Part shown: positions 33,552 to 40,998 of the stretch, piece by piece
Layout of the letters: each line of letters opens with the position of its first letter
Position numbering within the stretch: the stretch's first letter is position 1
Source of the DNA: Actinophytocola sp044466355
GTDB taxonomy: Bacteria; Actinomycetota; Actinomycetes; Mycobacteriales; Pseudonocardiaceae
Assembly (NCBI RefSeq): GCF_044466355.1
Contig: NZ_JBITMQ010000004.1
Coordinates: 186,001 to 250,000, forward strand
DNA: 64,000 nucleotides
Direction of reading: 5' to 3'
The notes under the pieces: model-generated
Database searches by the model: none
The model's input: the letters and a program-made list of their open reading frames with translations, nothing else
What the model was told of the DNA's origin: nothing
Program-made: the position numbers and the translations under genes

Positions 33552-34493
33552 GTGGCTTCCGGCGCGAAGCTGGACCACATGCCGCAACTGTCCGAAGTGG
33601 AAAACCGGCTGCACGAGGTGCTCGGGGAGTTCCCCGACGCCACGCACCTGATCGACGCGGGCGGCAAGCGCATGCGCCCGCTGCTGACGCTGCTGGGTGC
33701 GGAGTTCGGCCCGTGCCAGGAGAACGTGGTCGACGCGGCGGTGCTCGCCGAGCTGATCCACGTCGGCACGCTGCACCACGACGACGTGATGGACAACGCC
33801 CCCGTCCGCCACGGCGTCCCGACCGCGAACGCGTTGTGGGGCAACAACCGCGCGGTGCTGCTGGGTGACCTGATGCTGGCGCGTGCCGCGGAGCTGGGTG
33901 CGGCGCTCGGCATGGCCGCGCTGCGCCTGCAGACCACGACGCTCGCCCGGCTGGTCCGGGGCCAGCTGATGGAGACCGTCAGGCCCAACACGGCCGACCC
34001 GATGGCGTTCTGCCTGGAGGTGATGGCCGACAAGTCGGCGTCGCTGATCGCGATGGCCGTCGAGCTGGGGGCGCGCGTGGCCTCGGCGCCGGCATCGGTG
34101 TGCGCGGCGCTGCACACCTACGGGGAGCACCTGGGGATCGCGTTCCAGCTGGTGGACGACGTACTGGACATCGTCGGTGGGGACTCGGGCAAGACGCCGG
34201 GGACCGACCTGCGTGCGGGGGTGGTGACCGTGCCCGTGCTCCACGCACTGGCCGCCGGGGACGCGGCCGCGGAGCGGTTGCGGGTGCTGCTGGTCGCGGG
34301 CGCGGTCACCGATCCCGACCTGCACGCGGAGGCGTTGCGGTTGCTGCTCGACGGGCCTGGGCCGTCGTTGACGCTCGCCGACGCCCGCCGGCACGCGGGG
34401 TTGGCCCGGGCGGCGTTGTCGTCGCTGGCGCCCATTCCGGCTCGTGCGGCTTTGGACGGTCTGTGCGATGCGGTGCTGGAGCGGGTTGTGTGA
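33552..34493 (+). CDS. Polyprenyl diphosphate synthase (trans type)
   Basis: 313 residues. The first Asp-rich motif is HHDDVMDNA (FARM, region 74-82) and the second QLVDDVLDIVGGDSG (SARM); GGKRMRPLL and NALWGNNRAVLLGD are conserved helices. It elongates allylic diphosphates with isopentenyl diphosphate; the bulk of residues before the FARM is consistent with a long-chain product such as decaprenyl or heptaprenyl diphosphate, which fits a supply of polyprenyl phosphate to galactan, arabinan and glycan carriers nearby. The GTG at 33552 or ATG at 33579 could be the start; the N-terminus is shorter than usual. Confidence 0.85.
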   Translation: MASGAKLDHMPQLSEVENRLHEVLGEFPDATHLIDAGGKRMRPLLTLLGAEFGPCQENVVDAAVLAELIHVGTLHHDDVMDNAPVRHGVPTANALWGNNRAVLLGDLMLARAAELGAALGMAALRLQTTTLARLVRGQLMETVRPNTADPMAFCLEVMADKSASLIAMAVELGARVASAPASVCAALHTYGEHLGIAFQLVDDVLDIVGGDSGKTPGTDLRAGVVTVPVLHALAAGDAAAERLRVLLVAGAVTDPDLHAEALRLLLDGPGPSLTLADARRHAGLARAALSSLAPIPARAALDGLCDAVLERVV

Positions 34494-34751
34494 CTTGTGG
34501 TTGCCGGTGCGTTGGGGTGGTGTCCTCGCCGGACGGGCTGATCTCGGGGAGGGGCCTCACGATTCTTGCTTGTTGAGATTTGGCGAGGATGGGTCTGCCG
34601 TCTTTGTGGGCTGCGCCCGGCTTGTGTACGGGGCTGGGGGCCGCTTCGCGGCGGGGCAGCGCCTTTCGTGACACTCAAGTGGGTGTGACGTGGTCCTCGA
34701 CCAGTCCATATGGGACGCGCCACGGTCGGTGGGGCGTGCGACCATGCCGCC

Positions 34752-35117
34752 ATGCCAGCACGTTTCAAGGACATCTGCCTCGACGCGGGTGATCACCACG
34801 CGCTCGCCGACTGGTGGTGCGTGGCCATGGGCTACGTGCGCAAGGACGAGCACGAGCCACCGGAGGGTGGCTGGGTGCGACCGCACGACTGGCCGGTGCC
34901 GATCGTCGACCCCAAGGGTGAGGGGCCGTTGTTCTGGATCGTCCCGGTGCCCGAGAAGAAGACCGCCAAGAACCGGATGCACCTCGACATCTACGGGGAC
35001 CTCCAGGAGTTGCTGGCGATGGGGGCGACGGTGGTGCGCGGGCGGGACGACGAGATCGGGTGGGACGTGCTCGCCGATCCCGAGGGCAACGAGTTCTGCG
35101 TGTTCACCCCACGTTGA
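34752..35117 (+). CDS. VOC-superfamily (glyoxalase-like) protein
   Basis: 121 residues of one vicinal-oxygen-chelate domain: DICLDAGDHHALADWW at the N-terminus, PLFWIVPVPEKK and RMHLDIYG in the middle, and VLADPEGNEFCVFTP at the C-terminus. This form (glyoxalase-like domain) occurs widely in actinobacteria, often without known substrate. ATG at 34752. The stop is shared with the start of the next gene (TTGA). Confidence 0.8.
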   Translation: MPARFKDICLDAGDHHALADWWCVAMGYVRKDEHEPPEGGWVRPHDWPVPIVDPKGEGPLFWIVPVPEKKTAKNRMHLDIYGDLQELLAMGATVVRGRDDEIGWDVLADPEGNEFCVFTPR

Positions 35118-35869
35118 CCGCGCTCGAGATCGTCGTCATCGTCGCGGCCGGGTTGTTCGCCGGGGGGATCAACTCCGTGGTCGGGTCGGGGACGCTCGTC
35201 ACCTTTCCCGTGCTGCTGGCGCTCGGGTACCCGCCGGTCGTGGCGAACGTCTCCAACGGCCTCGGGCTCGTGCCCGGGTCGGTCGGCGGTGCGGTCGGGT
35301 ACCGGCGTGAGCTGAAGGGGCAGACCACACGGCTCCTGCGGTTCGGCGCCGTCACCGGTCTCGGGGCGGTTGTTGGGGCGTTGTTGCTGCTCACTCTGCC
35401 ACCGGGGGCGTTCGAGGCGGTCGTTCCCGTGCTGATCGTCCTCGCGCTCGTGCTGGTCGTGTTGCAGCCGTTCATCGCGCGCAAGCTCGCCGAGCGGTCG
35501 CCCGACCGGCATCCGCACGGCGGCGTGCCGCTGCTGGTCGGGGTGTTCCTCGTCGGGATCTACGGTGGCTACTTCGGGGCCGCGCAGGGCGTGGTCCTGT
35601 TGGCGCTCATGGGGATCCTCCTCGACGACTCGTTGCAGCGGCTCAACGGCGTCAAGAACGTCACCACCGCGATCGCGAACCTGGTGTCCGGTGTGGTCTT
35701 CGTGTTCGTGGCCGACGTGGACTGGGGCGTGGTCGGGCTGCTCGCGGGCGGTTCGGTCGTCGGTGGGCTGATCGGGGCACGGATCGGCCGTCGCCTTAGG
35801 CCGTTCTGGTTACGTGCGGCCATCGTGGTGGTCGGCACGGTGGCGATCGTGCAGTTGCTCATGCCGTGA
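35114..35869 (+). CDS. TSUP-family membrane transporter (TauE/SafE)
   Basis: 251 residues with about eight helices in two related halves, each beginning GLFAGGINSVVGSG and GIYGGYFGAAQG, the TauE/SafE glycine motifs. These carriers move sulfite, sulfonates or related anions. The TTG start at 35114 overlaps the VOC stop by 4 nt (TTGA), so it is translationally coupled; upstream in-frame starts would lie inside the VOC gene. The VOC-TSUP pair is a candidate operon for an organosulfur compound (inference). Confidence 0.82.
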   Translation: MTALEIVVIVAAGLFAGGINSVVGSGTLVTFPVLLALGYPPVVANVSNGLGLVPGSVGGAVGYRRELKGQTTRLLRFGAVTGLGAVVGALLLLTLPPGAFEAVVPVLIVLALVLVVLQPFIARKLAERSPDRHPHGGVPLLVGVFLVGIYGGYFGAAQGVVLLALMGILLDDSLQRLNGVKNVTTAIANLVSGVVFVFVADVDWGVVGLLAGGSVVGGLIGARIGRRLRPFWLRAAIVVVGTVAIVQLLMP

Positions 35870-35928
35870 TTACTCCATTCGGATGGTTTCGTTGACTGAT
35901 GTTCACCTCGACGTGATTGGGTATCGGA

Positions 35929-36609
35929 ATGTCTCCAGCCACCCGCACAGAGCCTGTTGAGCTGACTGACGGTCGTGCGCTGCGCATGACCTTCGCGGAG
36001 CCACATCGCGTCGTCAGAGGCGGTGTCGTGGTCCTGCACGAGGAACGCGGGATGACCGATGCCATGCGTGCCCTGATCACGGGTCTCGCGGCGGAAGGCT
36101 GGCTGACGGTCGCGCCGCACATCTACCACGGCGACTCGACCGAAGTGGACGACGTCACGGCACAGGACCGGATCAGCGAGCTGTCCGGCGAGTCCGTGCT
36201 CGCGGACACCGACATCGCCTTCGGGTGGCTCGCGCAGCACGGCATCGACGCCGACCGGATCGGGGTCGTCGGGTTCGAGCTGGGTGGCGCCGTCTCGCTG
36301 GTGGTGGCCGCGAGCCGGGCGATCGGCGCGGCCGTGTCCGTCGGCGGTGGCGGGATCCTCAACCCGCTCTCGCCCGGCCTGCCCGCGCTCGTGGACGCCG
36401 CGCCGACGCTGCGCTGCCCGTGGCTCGGCCTGTACGGGGACAAGGTCGCCGACGAGGTCGCGTTGCTGCGGGACGCGGCCCGGCGTTCCGAGACGGCCAA
36501 CGACGTCGTGCTGTACCCGGCCGCCGACCACCGGTTCGACATCTACCCGGACACGGCCGTCGAGGCGTGGCAGCGGGTCCTCAACTGGTTCGACGCCCAC
36601 CTGCGCTAG
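35929..36609 (+). CDS. Dienelactone hydrolase-like protein with substituted nucleophile
   Basis: 226 residues of an alpha/beta hydrolase in the dienelactone hydrolase family (GVVVLHEERGM, IGVVGFELGGAVSLVV, LYGDKVADEV, YPAADHRFDIYP). The nucleophile elbow, usually GxCxGG in this family, reads GFELGG here, so the normal Cys is Glu. The acid (D in YGDK) and His (ADHRF) are kept. The protein could be a non-catalytic relative or use another mechanism. ATG at 35929; it ends 9 nt before the first EspG-like gene. Confidence 0.75.
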   Translation: MSPATRTEPVELTDGRALRMTFAEPHRVVRGGVVVLHEERGMTDAMRALITGLAAEGWLTVAPHIYHGDSTEVDDVTAQDRISELSGESVLADTDIAFGWLAQHGIDADRIGVVGFELGGAVSLVVAASRAIGAAVSVGGGGILNPLSPGLPALVDAAPTLRCPWLGLYGDKVADEVALLRDAARRSETANDVVLYPAADHRFDIYPDTAVEAWQRVLNWFDAHLR

Positions 36610-36618
36610 TAATGGCAC

Positions 36619-37392
36619 GTGCCCGCGACCTCGTTGTCCCACCTGGAGTTCGACCTCCTGTGGGAGCACCTCGGCTTCACCGAGCAGCCCTACCCGCTGG
36701 CCGTCCGCTCGTTCGGCGAGACCGCCGACGAGCGCGCCGCCCTGCGTGACCAGGTGCGACAGTCCCTGCGCGACAGGGGACTCCACGACGGCGCCGAGGT
36801 AGCGCCCGCGCTGGAGGAACAGCTCGCCGTGCTGGGCAGGCACACGTTCAGCGTCGACGGGCGGCTGTCGGTCGGCGAGCCGCTGCGGGTGCTCGCCGCG
36901 TCGGACGGCGCCCGCGGGGTGCTCGCCGCCCAGTCCGACGACGAGGTCCGGCTCGCCTGGGTGCGGGAGGCGCGGCTCGTGCCCGCGGTGATCGCGCTGG
37001 TGCCGGACCGCGCACCGGGACCGGGCGGGACGGCGCGGCTGCCGAAGGACGTGTTCGACGCGGCCGTCGACGAGTTCGCCGTCAGCGGCTACGTCGGGAT
37101 GGAGCGGGTGCTCGCGAACGGCGGTGTCACCGGCCGCGACCTGCGTGCCGTGGTGACGTTGCTGGAGTCACCGCGTGCCGGTGGCGGTCAGGTCGCCGCG
37201 AACAGCGTCGACGCGGTCGGCCGTCGCACGAGGACGCCGGTGCTGAACTGGTTCGACACCGAACCCGGCCGGTACCTCGTGCACAGCGAGGTGACCGGGG
37301 ACCGGGTCGAGTGGCTGACGATCGCGCCGGCGGACACCGCCAGGATTGAGCAGCGGCTCTCGGAGATGGCGGCTTCGCTGAACCACCCGTGA
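36619..37392 (+). CDS. EspG-family ESX chaperone-like protein (copy 1)
   Basis: 257 residues with the EspG arrangement: an N-terminal strand-helix unit (LEFDLLWEHLGF), a central anti-parallel sheet (VLAASDGARGVLAAQSDDEVRLAW) and a C-terminal strand pair (TPVLNWFDTEPGRYL, VEWLTIAPADTARI). EspG proteins bind PE/PPE-type substrates and hand them to the ESX secretion ATPase. GTG at 36619. The PE/PPE-like pair (37451-38952) follows, so this is a dedicated substrate-chaperone gene set. It is about 25 percent longer than the small single-domain chaperones. Confidence 0.8.
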   Translation: MPATSLSHLEFDLLWEHLGFTEQPYPLAVRSFGETADERAALRDQVRQSLRDRGLHDGAEVAPALEEQLAVLGRHTFSVDGRLSVGEPLRVLAASDGARGVLAAQSDDEVRLAWVREARLVPAVIALVPDRAPGPGGTARLPKDVFDAAVDEFAVSGYVGMERVLANGGVTGRDLRAVVTLLESPRAGGGQVAANSVDAVGRRTRTPVLNWFDTEPGRYLVHSEVTGDRVEWLTIAPADTARIEQRLSEMAASLNHP

Positions 37393-37450
37393 CCGACGTG
37401 CCGACGCGTTACTGTGACACCTGCAGCCGATCCGTCATTGGGAGTGCCGT

Positions 37451-37885
37451 ATGACCGAGCCGAGGGCCTTCCCGGGCGCGGCCGCCGGTGCGCTGGTACC
37501 GGTCGCCGACAAGGTCGACAAGACGAAGGAACAGGCGCTCGCCGGTTCGCTGACCATCGACATCGACGCCGCGAGGGCGATCCTCGCGCAGCTGAAGCGC
37601 CTGCGGGCACGCGCGGGCGAGCTGGTCAGGGACGGCGTCGAGCTGGACATCCCGCTGCGGTTCGGCGACAACTGGGTCGGGCAGATCATGTCGGAGCGCC
37701 TGCGCACGGTCGCCGTCGACCGTGACGGCGGGGTCACCCCGGTGCTCCGGGAGTTCCACCGGTTGCTCGACGCCCTCGCGGTCACGGTCGAGCTCGCGGC
37801 GGGCCTCTACGAGGCGACCGAGGAACGCGCGATCGACGACCTGCGGCGCGCCGCCCGCCAGTTCGGCGTGACGATCGAGGAGTGA
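37451..37885 (+). CDS. PE-like small helical protein of the ESX gene set
   Basis: 144 residues from the ATG at 37451 (GGGAGT ribosome site). Predicted to be almost all helix in a hairpin (ARAILAQLKRLRARAGELV; FHRLLDALAVTVELAAGLYE). It sits between an EspG and a PPE-like protein, the place of a PE protein, but lacks a visible PE motif. It ends just ahead of the PPE-like ATG at 37888. Probably forms a heterodimer with the next protein; inferred from order. Confidence 0.65.
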   Translation: MTEPRAFPGAAAGALVPVADKVDKTKEQALAGSLTIDIDAARAILAQLKRLRARAGELVRDGVELDIPLRFGDNWVGQIMSERLRTVAVDRDGGVTPVLREFHRLLDALAVTVELAAGLYEATEERAIDDLRRAARQFGVTIEE

Positions 37886-37887
37886 CC

Positions 37888-38952
37888 ATGGACCAGGGCA
37901 TCACGATCGGGGGCTGCTACCCGCCGTTCTGGCCGCGGCCGCCGCTGCCACCGGTCGAGGAGCCGGTGCCGGAGTCACTCGACGAGCAGGTCGAGTGGAT
38001 GACGTGGTCGCATCCCGAGCTCTACCGGATGGTCCACCAGGGCATCGACACCACCGGTGCGATGGCGGTGTCCGCGACCTGGGCGCGGATGGGCCAGGAG
38101 CTGTCCGAGATCGGTGACGAGCTGCAGCGGCTGCTGTTCGCGACCGCCGACGCGTGGCAGGGTGACGCGGCGGAGCTGGCCAAGGAGAGCGTCGCCGGGC
38201 TCGCAGAATGGTCCGGCGACACCGGCACCCGTGCGACCGAGGTCTCCGGGTGCGTCACCATCCAGGTCGACAACGTCACCACCGCCCGCAACGACATGCC
38301 GCCACCGCCGTACCCGATCCTGTACCCGGCGGAGCTCCCCTCCCAGGTGACCGCGTTCACCACCGGTGACTTCCAGCTGGCGAAGCCGCTCGTGGGCGAC
38401 CCGCTGATCTACGTGACGCGGGAACGCGAGCTGCACGAGCAGGCCGCGCGGACCATGGAGCGGTTCCAGGCGAACTCGCGGGACGTGTACGCGACACTGC
38501 CGCAGTTCGCGCCGCCGTCACTGCGCAACGTGCCGTACCGCCCGCCGCAGGAACCGCCGCCCCCGCCGCAACCACCGCAGCCGCCGGTCCCGACGCCCAC
38601 CCCGGTGCCACGCGGCCCGGGTGGCGGTCCCGCGTCCGGTGGGCGCGGCACCCCGGGTGGTCCGTCCGGCACGGCGGCCCGCAACCCGACCGCGCCGCTC
38701 GCACCGGGTGCCGGCACGGGCGGCGCGGAACCCGCGGCCCGGCCCGCGGCCGCGTCGTCGGCACCGGCCAGACCGGGCGCTGCGGCGCCGGGCATGGCGG
38801 GCATGCCGATGGGCGGTGGCGCCGGTGGCCGGGGCGGCGAGGACACCGAACGCAAGAGCAACCCGTACGTCGAGGAGGACCCCGACATCTGGGGTGCCCA
38901 CGACGAGCGCGTCGTGCCGCCGGTGATCGGGGAGGTCAACCGCCGTGCGTGA
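37888..38952 (+). CDS. PPE-like protein with long Pro-rich tail
   Basis: 354 residues. N-terminal ~160 residues are a helical bundle with a WxG turn (ADAWQGDAAE, near residue 90), as in PPE/WXG proteins. It then becomes a Pro/Gly-rich low-complexity region (PPPPPQPPQPP, residues 215-300) and ends in a short conserved-looking acidic tail (NPYVEEDPDIWGAHD). The ATG at 37888 follows GAGGAG; a GTG at 37882 is an alternative. It overlaps the second EspG start by 8 nt. It is the likely exported PPE-type partner recognised by the EspG proteins. Confidence 0.7.
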   Translation: MDQGITIGGCYPPFWPRPPLPPVEEPVPESLDEQVEWMTWSHPELYRMVHQGIDTTGAMAVSATWARMGQELSEIGDELQRLLFATADAWQGDAAELAKESVAGLAEWSGDTGTRATEVSGCVTIQVDNVTTARNDMPPPPYPILYPAELPSQVTAFTTGDFQLAKPLVGDPLIYVTRERELHEQAARTMERFQANSRDVYATLPQFAPPSLRNVPYRPPQEPPPPPQPPQPPVPTPTPVPRGPGGGPASGGRGTPGGPSGTAARNPTAPLAPGAGTGGAEPAARPAAASSAPARPGAAAPGMAGMPMGGGAGGRGGEDTERKSNPYVEEDPDIWGAHDERVVPPVIGEVNRRA

Positions 38953-39697
38953 CCCGGCGTCCGGGTGGATCCAGCTGAACGTGGTCGAGCTGTACCTGTT
39001 GTGGACCGCGATGGACCTCGGCCCGACCCCCGAGGTGCTCGACGTGCTGCACGTCGGCCGCACCAAGGCGCGTCGAGCCGAGCTGGTCGACGAGGCGTCC
39101 GGTGCGCTCGCCGACCGCGATCTCGGCAGCGTCGAGGCACCGGCTCGCGACCTGGCGGGGATGCTGCGGTCGCTGGGCACCCCGTCCACCTCGCTCGACA
39201 TGCGGGTCTACGGCACCGGTGCGCCGCTGTTCGCGTTCGCCGCGACCGGTCCGTCCGGCGCCGCGGTCGCCGCACGGGTCGGTGACGAGGTCCGGCTGGG
39301 GGCGGTCCGCGCGACCGCGCTCGCGTCGTCGCTGCTCGGCTCGCTGTCCTACCTGCCCGCGGGCACCAACCGCCCGGCGAACGTGAGCGTCGCCGACTAC
39401 GAGGCCGCGTGCGAGGAAGGCGCGGCCGAGGGCGTCTCCGGGTTCACCCGCGCACTGCACGCGGCGGGTGTCCGCGGGGACGAGGTCACCTCGTTGACCC
39501 AGGCGCTGACGACCCGCACCGGCGGCGGCCAGCTCGGCGCCACCGGCCGTGCGCGCGCGTTCAGCCTGGTCAACTGGCTGGACACGCCCGAAGGCCGGTA
39601 CGCGCTGCGTCGCAACGGCGCCTGGATCACCCTCACCCCCGCCGACACCGGCCGGTTGACCGCGATGGCCGAGGAGATGCTCGCCGACGTGCGGTGA
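38945..39697 (+). CDS. EspG-family ESX chaperone-like protein (copy 2)
   Basis: 250 residues, clearly related to copy 1 (LWTAMDLGPTPEVLDVLHVG; GAPLFAFAATGPSGAAVAAR; FSLVNWLDTPEGRYAL; ITLTPADTGRL) but not identical. The GTG at 38945 overlaps the PPE-like stop by 8 nt, so it is translationally coupled. Two EspG paralogs flanking one PE/PPE-like pair is unusual; they may bind different substrates or different halves of the pair. Confidence 0.8.
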   Translation: MRDPASGWIQLNVVELYLLWTAMDLGPTPEVLDVLHVGRTKARRAELVDEASGALADRDLGSVEAPARDLAGMLRSLGTPSTSLDMRVYGTGAPLFAFAATGPSGAAVAARVGDEVRLGAVRATALASSLLGSLSYLPAGTNRPANVSVADYEAACEEGAAEGVSGFTRALHAAGVRGDEVTSLTQALTTRTGGGQLGATGRARAFSLVNWLDTPEGRYALRRNGAWITLTPADTGRLTAMAEEMLADVR

Positions 39698-39979
39698 TCA
39701 GCGGTTGGCGAGACCGTCGATCCGCAGCGTCGTGGACTCGTCCCGGTGGGTCCCGGTGCTGCCGACGTGCTTGTCGCTGATCTCCGTGCCGTTCTTGAGC
39801 ACGTGGTAGAGCGCCATGCCGTGACCGCGGCCGAGGTCGTAGTCCGTCTTGAGCCATTCGAGGACCACGCCTGCCTTGGTGGTCGCGTCGTAGCCGCGCT
39901 GCGCGGCCTCGGCCAGCAGCTCCGCGGGGGTCTTGCCGGTCTTCTTCTCGATGCCGTCGAGGTAGGCCTGGAAGGACAT
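39698..39979 (-). CDS. DUF4287 domain protein
   Basis: 93 residues. MSFQAYLDGIEKKTGKTPAE and AGVVLEWLKTDYDLGRGHG are the DUF4287 sequence, a small helical domain common in actinobacteria with a possible role in stress or plasmid contexts. ATG at 39979. The upstream 60 nt has TTGTCC and TAGACT 18 nt apart as a candidate promoter. It is convergent with EspG copy 2 (no gap between stops). Function not established. Confidence 0.82.
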   Translation of the reverse strand: MSFQAYLDGIEKKTGKTPAELLAEAAQRGYDATTKAGVVLEWLKTDYDLGRGHGMALYHVLKNGTEISDKHVGSTGTHRDESTTLRIDGLANR

Positions 39980-40040
39980 GTCGTGTCTCCTCTGTCGTCG
40001 TCGACGGCAGTCTACGACAACTTTTCCTGTCCGGACAACT

Positions 40041-40700
40041 TTATTTTTCGGTAGTCGCCGCGACGGGTAGTTCGCTCCAGGTACGCGGGTTCGCCCTCAC
40101 CAGGGCCGCGGCCAACGGCTGCCGAAAGAGCAGGTGCCGGAACGACTGCAGGCCATCCCCGAAGACCTCGGGGGAGGCGATGACGGCGGACGTGGTCGCG
40201 AGCGCTTCGGCGCGGATCGGGGCCTCTCCCTCCAGGATGGGCAGCCACTTCCATCGCCCGCATCCCGGGCAGTGCGCGCCGGTGGACTCGCCGTTCAACT
40301 CCTCATGTCGCGCCGTGACCGCCACGGACAGCTGTGCCGGGTCGTACCAGGCCTCGTCGGTTACGGACGGGATCAGTTGCATGACCCCGGTTCCGCCGCT
40401 CCTGGGCTTGTGGACCTCGCGCAGCTTGACCGCGAAGCGCCCGGAGATCTCGCGGGCCACGTCGGCCGCCAGGCAGACGACGTCGAAGCGCCAGTTGGGC
40501 ATCCACACGCTCGCCGAAGGGAACTTGCTGCCCTGAATCGTGAGCGGGCCGCTCTGGGGCCGCAGCGGGGTGCCGCACGAACGACACCAACCATCGGGGC
40601 CGTACATGGGATCCAGGCCGTAGGACTCCTCGGGCCACGGCCACCCCGGTGTGAAACGACAGAACAGAGCGACCCACCCGTCGTCGGACATGGTCGCCAT
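40041..40700 (-). CDS. Zinc-ribbon protein downstream of the tRNA array
   Basis: 219 residues. Two CxxC pairs, WCRSCGTPLRPQ near residue 37 and HCPGCGRWKW near residue 150, suggest one zinc-binding site formed from distant parts, and the rest is mixed alpha/beta (FDVVCLAADVAREISGRF). ATG at 40700; ATG at 40691 is also possible. The start lies 6 nt beyond the 3' end of the last tRNA, on the same strand, so it may share the tRNA transcript. It resembles no family I can name. The DNA downstream (40011-40050) is AT-rich with a direct repeat ACAACTTT. Confidence 0.65.
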   Translation of the reverse strand: MATMSDDGWVALFCRFTPGWPWPEESYGLDPMYGPDGWCRSCGTPLRPQSGPLTIQGSKFPSASVWMPNWRFDVVCLAADVAREISGRFAVKLREVHKPRSGGTGVMQLIPSVTDEAWYDPAQLSVAVTARHEELNGESTGAHCPGCGRWKWLPILEGEAPIRAEALATTSAVIASPEVFGDGLQSFRHLLFRQPLAAALVRANPRTWSELPVAATTEK

Positions 40701-40706
40701 TATGAG

Positions 40707-40779
40707 TGCCCTTGGTGCGATTCGAACGCACACTGGACGGGTCCTGAACCCGTTGCCTCTGCCGTTGGGCTACAAGGGC
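40707..40779 (-). tRNA. Class I tRNA with CAG anticodon (Leu codon CUG), short variable loop
   Basis: 73-nt cloverleaf: acceptor GCCCTTG/CAAGGGC, D arm with GCC/GGC stem, anticodon stem ACGGG/CCCGT with loop TTCAGGA (anticodon CAG), 5-nt variable loop CCAGT, T arm GTGCG-TTCGAAT-CGCAC, discriminator A73. CAG reads the leucine codon CUG, yet the long variable arm that marks tRNA-Leu is absent. No 3' CCA is encoded. It is 1 nt from the next tRNA and shares its D-arm sequence. Confidence 0.85.
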
Positions 40780-40780
40780 G

Positions 40781-40853
40781 TGCGGTTCCGGGGATTCGAA
40801 CCCCGACTGGACTGGCCCTCAGCCAGCTGCCTCTGCCGTTGGGCTAGAACCGC
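40781..40853 (-). tRNA. Class I tRNA with GAG anticodon (Leu codon CUC), short variable loop
   Basis: 73 nt: acceptor GCGGTTC/GAACCGC, D arm identical to the CAG tRNA, anticodon stem GCTGG/CCAGT-side pairing with loop CTGAGGG (anticodon GAG), variable loop CCAGT, T arm CGGGG-TTCGAAT-CCCCG, A73. As for its neighbour, a leucine-type anticodon occurs in a class I tRNA lacking the long variable arm, so its charged amino acid is uncertain. Confidence 0.85.
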
Positions 40854-40854
40854 G

Positions 40855-40925
40855 TGACGCGTACGGGGCTCGAACCCGTGTTTCCGGCTTGAGAGGCCGG
40901 CGTCCTACCACTGGACGAACGCGCC
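40855..40925 (-). tRNA. tRNA-Glu (CTC)
   Basis: 71-nt cloverleaf with acceptor GGCGCGT/ACGCGTC (one G-U pair), D arm GTCC/GGAC, anticodon stem CCGGC/GCCGG with loop CTCTCAA (anticodon CTC, Glu codon GAG), variable loop AAAC, T arm ACGGG-TTCGAGC-CCCGT. The D arm resembles ordinary bacterial tRNA-Glu (TCGTCCAG..GGACGCC). It lies 1 nt from the GAG tRNA. Confidence 0.85.
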
Positions 40926-40926
40926 G

Positions 40927-40998
40927 TCGGGTGCCCGCGAGTCGAACGCGGTGTCTCCTGATCCCAAGTCAGGTGGGTTGCCGTCTCCCTCGCACCCG
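40927..40998 (-). tRNA. tRNA-Pro (TGG)
   Basis: 72 nt: acceptor CGGGTGC/GCACCCG, D arm GGG-AGACGGCAA-CCC, anticodon stem CCTGA/TCAGG with loop CTTGGGA (anticodon TGG), variable AGACA, T arm CCGCG-TTCGACT-CGCGG, A73. C1-G72 is normal for tRNA-Pro. The 5' half overlaps the 3' end of the small ORF 40969-41226 on the same strand. Confidence 0.83.

Noticed and set aside
34494..34751. Gap between the polyprenyl synthase and VOC genes as a possible gene or riboswitch
   Set aside because: 258 bp with only short, poorly supported frames and no recognisable structured RNA motif.
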